Assembly: GCA_016865505.2 (NCBI GenBank)
Contig: AP025252.1
Span: forward strand, 1,178,001-1,242,000
Source: Bryobacterales bacterium F-183
GTDB taxonomy: Bacteria; Acidobacteriota; Terriglobia; Bryobacterales; Bryobacteraceae
DNA length: 64,000 nucleotides
Direction of reading: 5' to 3'
A model generated the notes under the pieces. It ran no database searches. It was not told where the DNA came from and saw nothing but the letters and a program-made list of their open reading frames with translations. This document shows, in pieces, positions 62,125-64,000 of the stretch. The stretch's first letter is position 1; each line of letters begins with the position of its first letter. A program made the translations under genes and the position numbers.

Positions 62125-62778
62125 ATGAAATTCTTCCTAGACACCGCGAATCTCGACGAACTGAAGAAGGGCGCCGAATGGGGCATCGTCGATGGCGTCA
62201 CCACGAACCCAAGCCTGATTGCCAAGGAAGGCATCAAGTTTGAAGACCGTATCGCTGAAATTTGCCAGATCATCGACGGTGACATCAGCGCCGAAGTGGT
62301 TTCCACCGAAGCCAAGCTGATGATCCCGGAAGGCAAGAAGCTCGCCGCCATCCACAAGAACGTCGTCGTCAAACTGCCGCTCACCCGCGAAGGTATCAAG
62401 GCCTGTTCCGCTCTTTCGAGCGAAGGCATCCGCACCAACGTTACGCTCTGCTTTTCCGCCGCACAGGCGATTCTGGCCGCCAAGGCCGGCGCCTACCTCG
62501 TCAGCCCGTTTGTGGGCCGCATCGACGACATCGGCTGGGACGGCAATCAGCTCATCCGCGACATCGTGGACATCTACATCGAGCAGGGCTTCAAAACCCT
62601 GGTTCTGGCCGCTTCGCTGCGCACCTCGCTCCACGTGATCGAAGCCGCGCGCGCCGGTGCACAGGTCGGCACCATGCCGTTCAAGGTGCTCGATTCGATG
62701 TTCAACCATCCGCTTACCGACAAGGGTCTGGACCAGTTCCTGAAGGACTACCAGAAGGCTTTCGAGCCCGCCAAGTAA
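62125..62778 (+). CDS. fsa: Transaldolase / fructose-6-phosphate aldolase family protein
   Basis: The 217-aa protein is a short transaldolase-family TIM barrel: [29 protein letters not shown], the Schiff-base Lys in [12 protein letters not shown] and [16 protein letters not shown]. Short members (TAL/FSA type) act as transaldolase or as fructose-6-phosphate aldolase; which one is not decided by sequence. Gene symbol given at family level. Confidence 0.88.
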   Translation: MKFFLDTANLDELKKGAEWGIVDGVTTNPSLIAKEGIKFEDRIAEICQIIDGDISAEVVSTEAKLMIPEGKKLAAIHKNVVVKLPLTREGIKACSALSSEGIRTNVTLCFSAAQAILAAKAGAYLVSPFVGRIDDIGWDGNQLIRDIVDIYIEQGFKTLVLAASLRTSLHVIEAARAGAQVGTMPFKVLDSMFNHPLTDKGLDQFLKDYQKAFEPAK

Positions 62779-62805
62779 GCAGCGTTTCTCTCTGTTCCGG
62801 ACACG

Positions 62806-63213
62806 ATGTTACCTGCCGCCGAAGCCTGGAAAGTCGTAGGACTGGCCGGAGCCGCAAGCGTCTTGCTCGCCGCCGGAGCAATGATCATTTTTCAGCGCCG
62901 CAACACTCCCGAACGCCGGGAGATGAAGCGGCGCTTTTTCGTGAACCGAGACGGACGCGTGGGGGACGCCGTACTTTTAGAGGCAGGCAGCGAATCGCTT
63001 GTCTACCAGTACGAGATCAATGGCGTCAGTTATAGTGCGTCACAGGACGTACAAATGCTGGCCTCTTATCTGCCGGAAGAGCCGGAACGATTGGTGGGGC
63101 CGGTGAACATTAAATACATAGCGCGGAATCCGGCCAACTCGATTGTGGTATGCGAGCAATGGTCGGGGATTCGCGCAGCACAGAAGTTACGAGGGAGATC
63201 AAACACACAATGA
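62806..63213 (+). CDS. DUF3592-like membrane-anchored protein
   Basis: The 135-aa protein has one N-terminal membrane helix (VVGLAGAASVLLAAGAMIIF) followed by a soluble domain with a segment such as SLVYQYEINGVSYSASQDVQ. That resembles DUF3592 domains (a short beta-rich region exposing Y-x-Y-x-V-x-G). Function unknown. Its TGA overlaps the ATG of the next gene. Confidence 0.6.
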   Translation: MLPAAEAWKVVGLAGAASVLLAAGAMIIFQRRNTPERREMKRRFFVNRDGRVGDAVLLEAGSESLVYQYEINGVSYSASQDVQMLASYLPEEPERLVGPVNIKYIARNPANSIVVCEQWSGIRAAQKLRGRSNTQ

Positions 63214-63596
63214 AGAACAAGGTATTGGTAGCGGTAGCGGCGTTGGGCCTGATGCTCGGCGGCGCTGGATTGATGGTAGCGGCGCAGCAGTTCGGCAAGC
63301 CGAAGACGATTCTGCACATCATCACGGTGAAGTGGAAGGCGGACGCTACGGCGGCGCAGAAGGAAGCGGCCATCAAGGGTGTCGAGAAGATGGCGGGTCA
63401 GGTCCCGGGTTTGAAGAATGTGTGGCTGGACACGATCAAGGTGCAGCCGGGCGGTTACAACAACGTGATCGTGATGGAGTTCCAGGATCAGGCAGCGTTC
63501 AACGCGTACGCGGATAACCAGGCGCACAAGGATTGGGAGAAGGTTTATCTGCCGATCCGCGAGCAGAGCACGACGCACGACGCGACGAATAAGTAA
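63210..63596 (+). CDS. Exported Dabb (stress-responsive alpha/beta barrel) protein
   Basis: The 128-aa protein has a signal peptide (MKNKVLVAVAALGLMLGGAG and a few more residues) and a Dabb domain: ILHIITVKWKADATAAQK, LKNVWLDTIKV and NAYADNQAHKDW. Dabb domains dimerise as small alpha/beta barrels; their role outside the cytoplasm is unclear. It is coupled to the upstream gene by ATGA. Confidence 0.82.
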   Translation: MKNKVLVAVAALGLMLGGAGLMVAAQQFGKPKTILHIITVKWKADATAAQKEAAIKGVEKMAGQVPGLKNVWLDTIKVQPGGYNNVIVMEFQDQAAFNAYADNQAHKDWEKVYLPIREQSTTHDATNK

Positions 63597-63686
63597 GGTT
63601 ACGAGCGGCCAATTGTGGGGCGGTTTGCTACCGCCTCACAACGGCTTGCACCCACTGCTGCGGGGGCATGCACCGCATGCGATCAG

Positions 63687-64000
63687 CTACTCGCTTTGGG
63701 AATGTTGGGACAGACGACGCACTTCTTCGATCGCCGCCAACGCATCCTCTGTTTCAGGGATGAGTCCAAGTTTGGCGTAACCCTCTTTGGCTGCCGCAAA
63801 TGCCCTTTCGGCCCTATCCAGATACTCGGCGAGCGGAGGTGAAGAAATCTTTGCCAGGCTCAATGCGGACACACCGAGATTAAACTGAGACGACGCCCAA
63901 TCCTCGGGGAACGCCTCGGCTGTTCGAATCTCAAGACAACGCTCAAAGCACGCTATCGACTTCTCTAGATTACCCGCAGAGCTGTCGCGGAGCCCACCAT
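63687..64000 (-). CDS. TPR-repeat protein (partial)
   Basis: The minus-strand frame enters from the right edge and ends at 63,687. It encodes TPR units: NLEKSIACFERCLEIRTAEA, DWASSQFNLGVSALSLA and then a last helix pair AEYLDRAERAFAAAKEGY. At least two repeats are visible in the 103 codons present; the start is outside the window. Partner unknown. Confidence 0.7.
   Translation of the reverse strand, partial: GGLRDSSAGNLEKSIACFERCLEIRTAEAFPEDWASSQFNLGVSALSLAKISSPPLAEYLDRAERAFAAAKEGYAKLGLIPETEDALAAIEEVRRLSQHSQSE

Noticed and set aside
1-64000. CRISPR array
   Set aside because: No regularly spaced short repeats were seen anywhere in the window.

Overview
The window looks like about 64 kb of chromosome from a soil-type Acidobacteriota bacterium of the Bryobacterales/Solibacterales kind. 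This is inferred from the high-GC coding style, an Oar-like TonB-dependent receptor with an N-terminal carboxypeptidase-regulatory domain, a CRTAC1/FG-GAP protein, a PEP-CTERM protein and many secreted proteins of unknown function. Genes are packed tightly. Operon neighbours very often overlap by ATGA or GTGA, and six convergent gene pairs share the four bases of their stop codons.

Left chromosomal part (1-16.6 kb). A partial MFS transporter, rluD and a TolC-like protein lie on the minus strand, followed by a LarC-type nickel-insertion protein that has only the first half of the family. Next is a complete cbb3 oxidase operon read leftward: ccoS-ccoN-ccoO-ccoP, a Cu+ P-type ATPase (ccoI/fixI-like) and a small membrane protein. 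It diverges from a three-gene phosphorelay (receiver, sigma-54 activator, PAS histidine kinase). Then come yggX, a secreted Ca2+-dependent PI-PLC homologue, a DHA2 MFS transporter and an aldo/keto reductase.

Genomic island (16,595-31,909). A 15.3-kb element sits in the 3' half of tRNA-Thr(TGT), bounded by a perfect 49-bp direct repeat. Its left half looks like a phage satellite: tyrosine integrase, RHH repressor with an alternating-half-site operator, TerS-like protein, CHC2/TOPRIM primase-helicase and AlpA. Its right half is defence-like cargo in two convergent operons. The plus-strand operon pairs a ThsA homologue (SIR2-SLOG) that has no TIR partner with a short ThiC-family Fe-S/SAM enzyme, overlapping by ATGA. 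The minus-strand operon holds four overlapping genes: DNA cytosine-5 methyltransferase, PRPP-loop phosphoribosyltransferase, ORC/CDC6-like STAND/AAA ATPase and an uncharacterised protein. This combination is the best candidate here for an undescribed system. The last 1.5 kb of the island is decayed DNA with transposase and integrase remnants.

Right chromosomal part (31.9-64 kb). This holds a PLP gamma-family enzyme, an AXE1-type esterase and an HDOD protein, then lpdA-lipB-E2 (lipoate and 2-oxoacid dehydrogenase operon, ending at a bidirectional terminator). A Tat-exported class V aminotransferase and the TonB receptor follow. A three-gene module ends in a metzincin-like metallopeptidase that resembles a secretion-system effector set. 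The remainder includes a BON protein, a CRTAC1 protein, a 16-residue-repeat protein, a PEP-CTERM protein with an apparent Cys-Gln thioester domain, SGNH, DUF885 and dienelactone hydrolases, dnaN, a PIN-domain toxin-antitoxin pair, FAH and transaldolase-family enzymes, and a TPR protein cut by the right edge.
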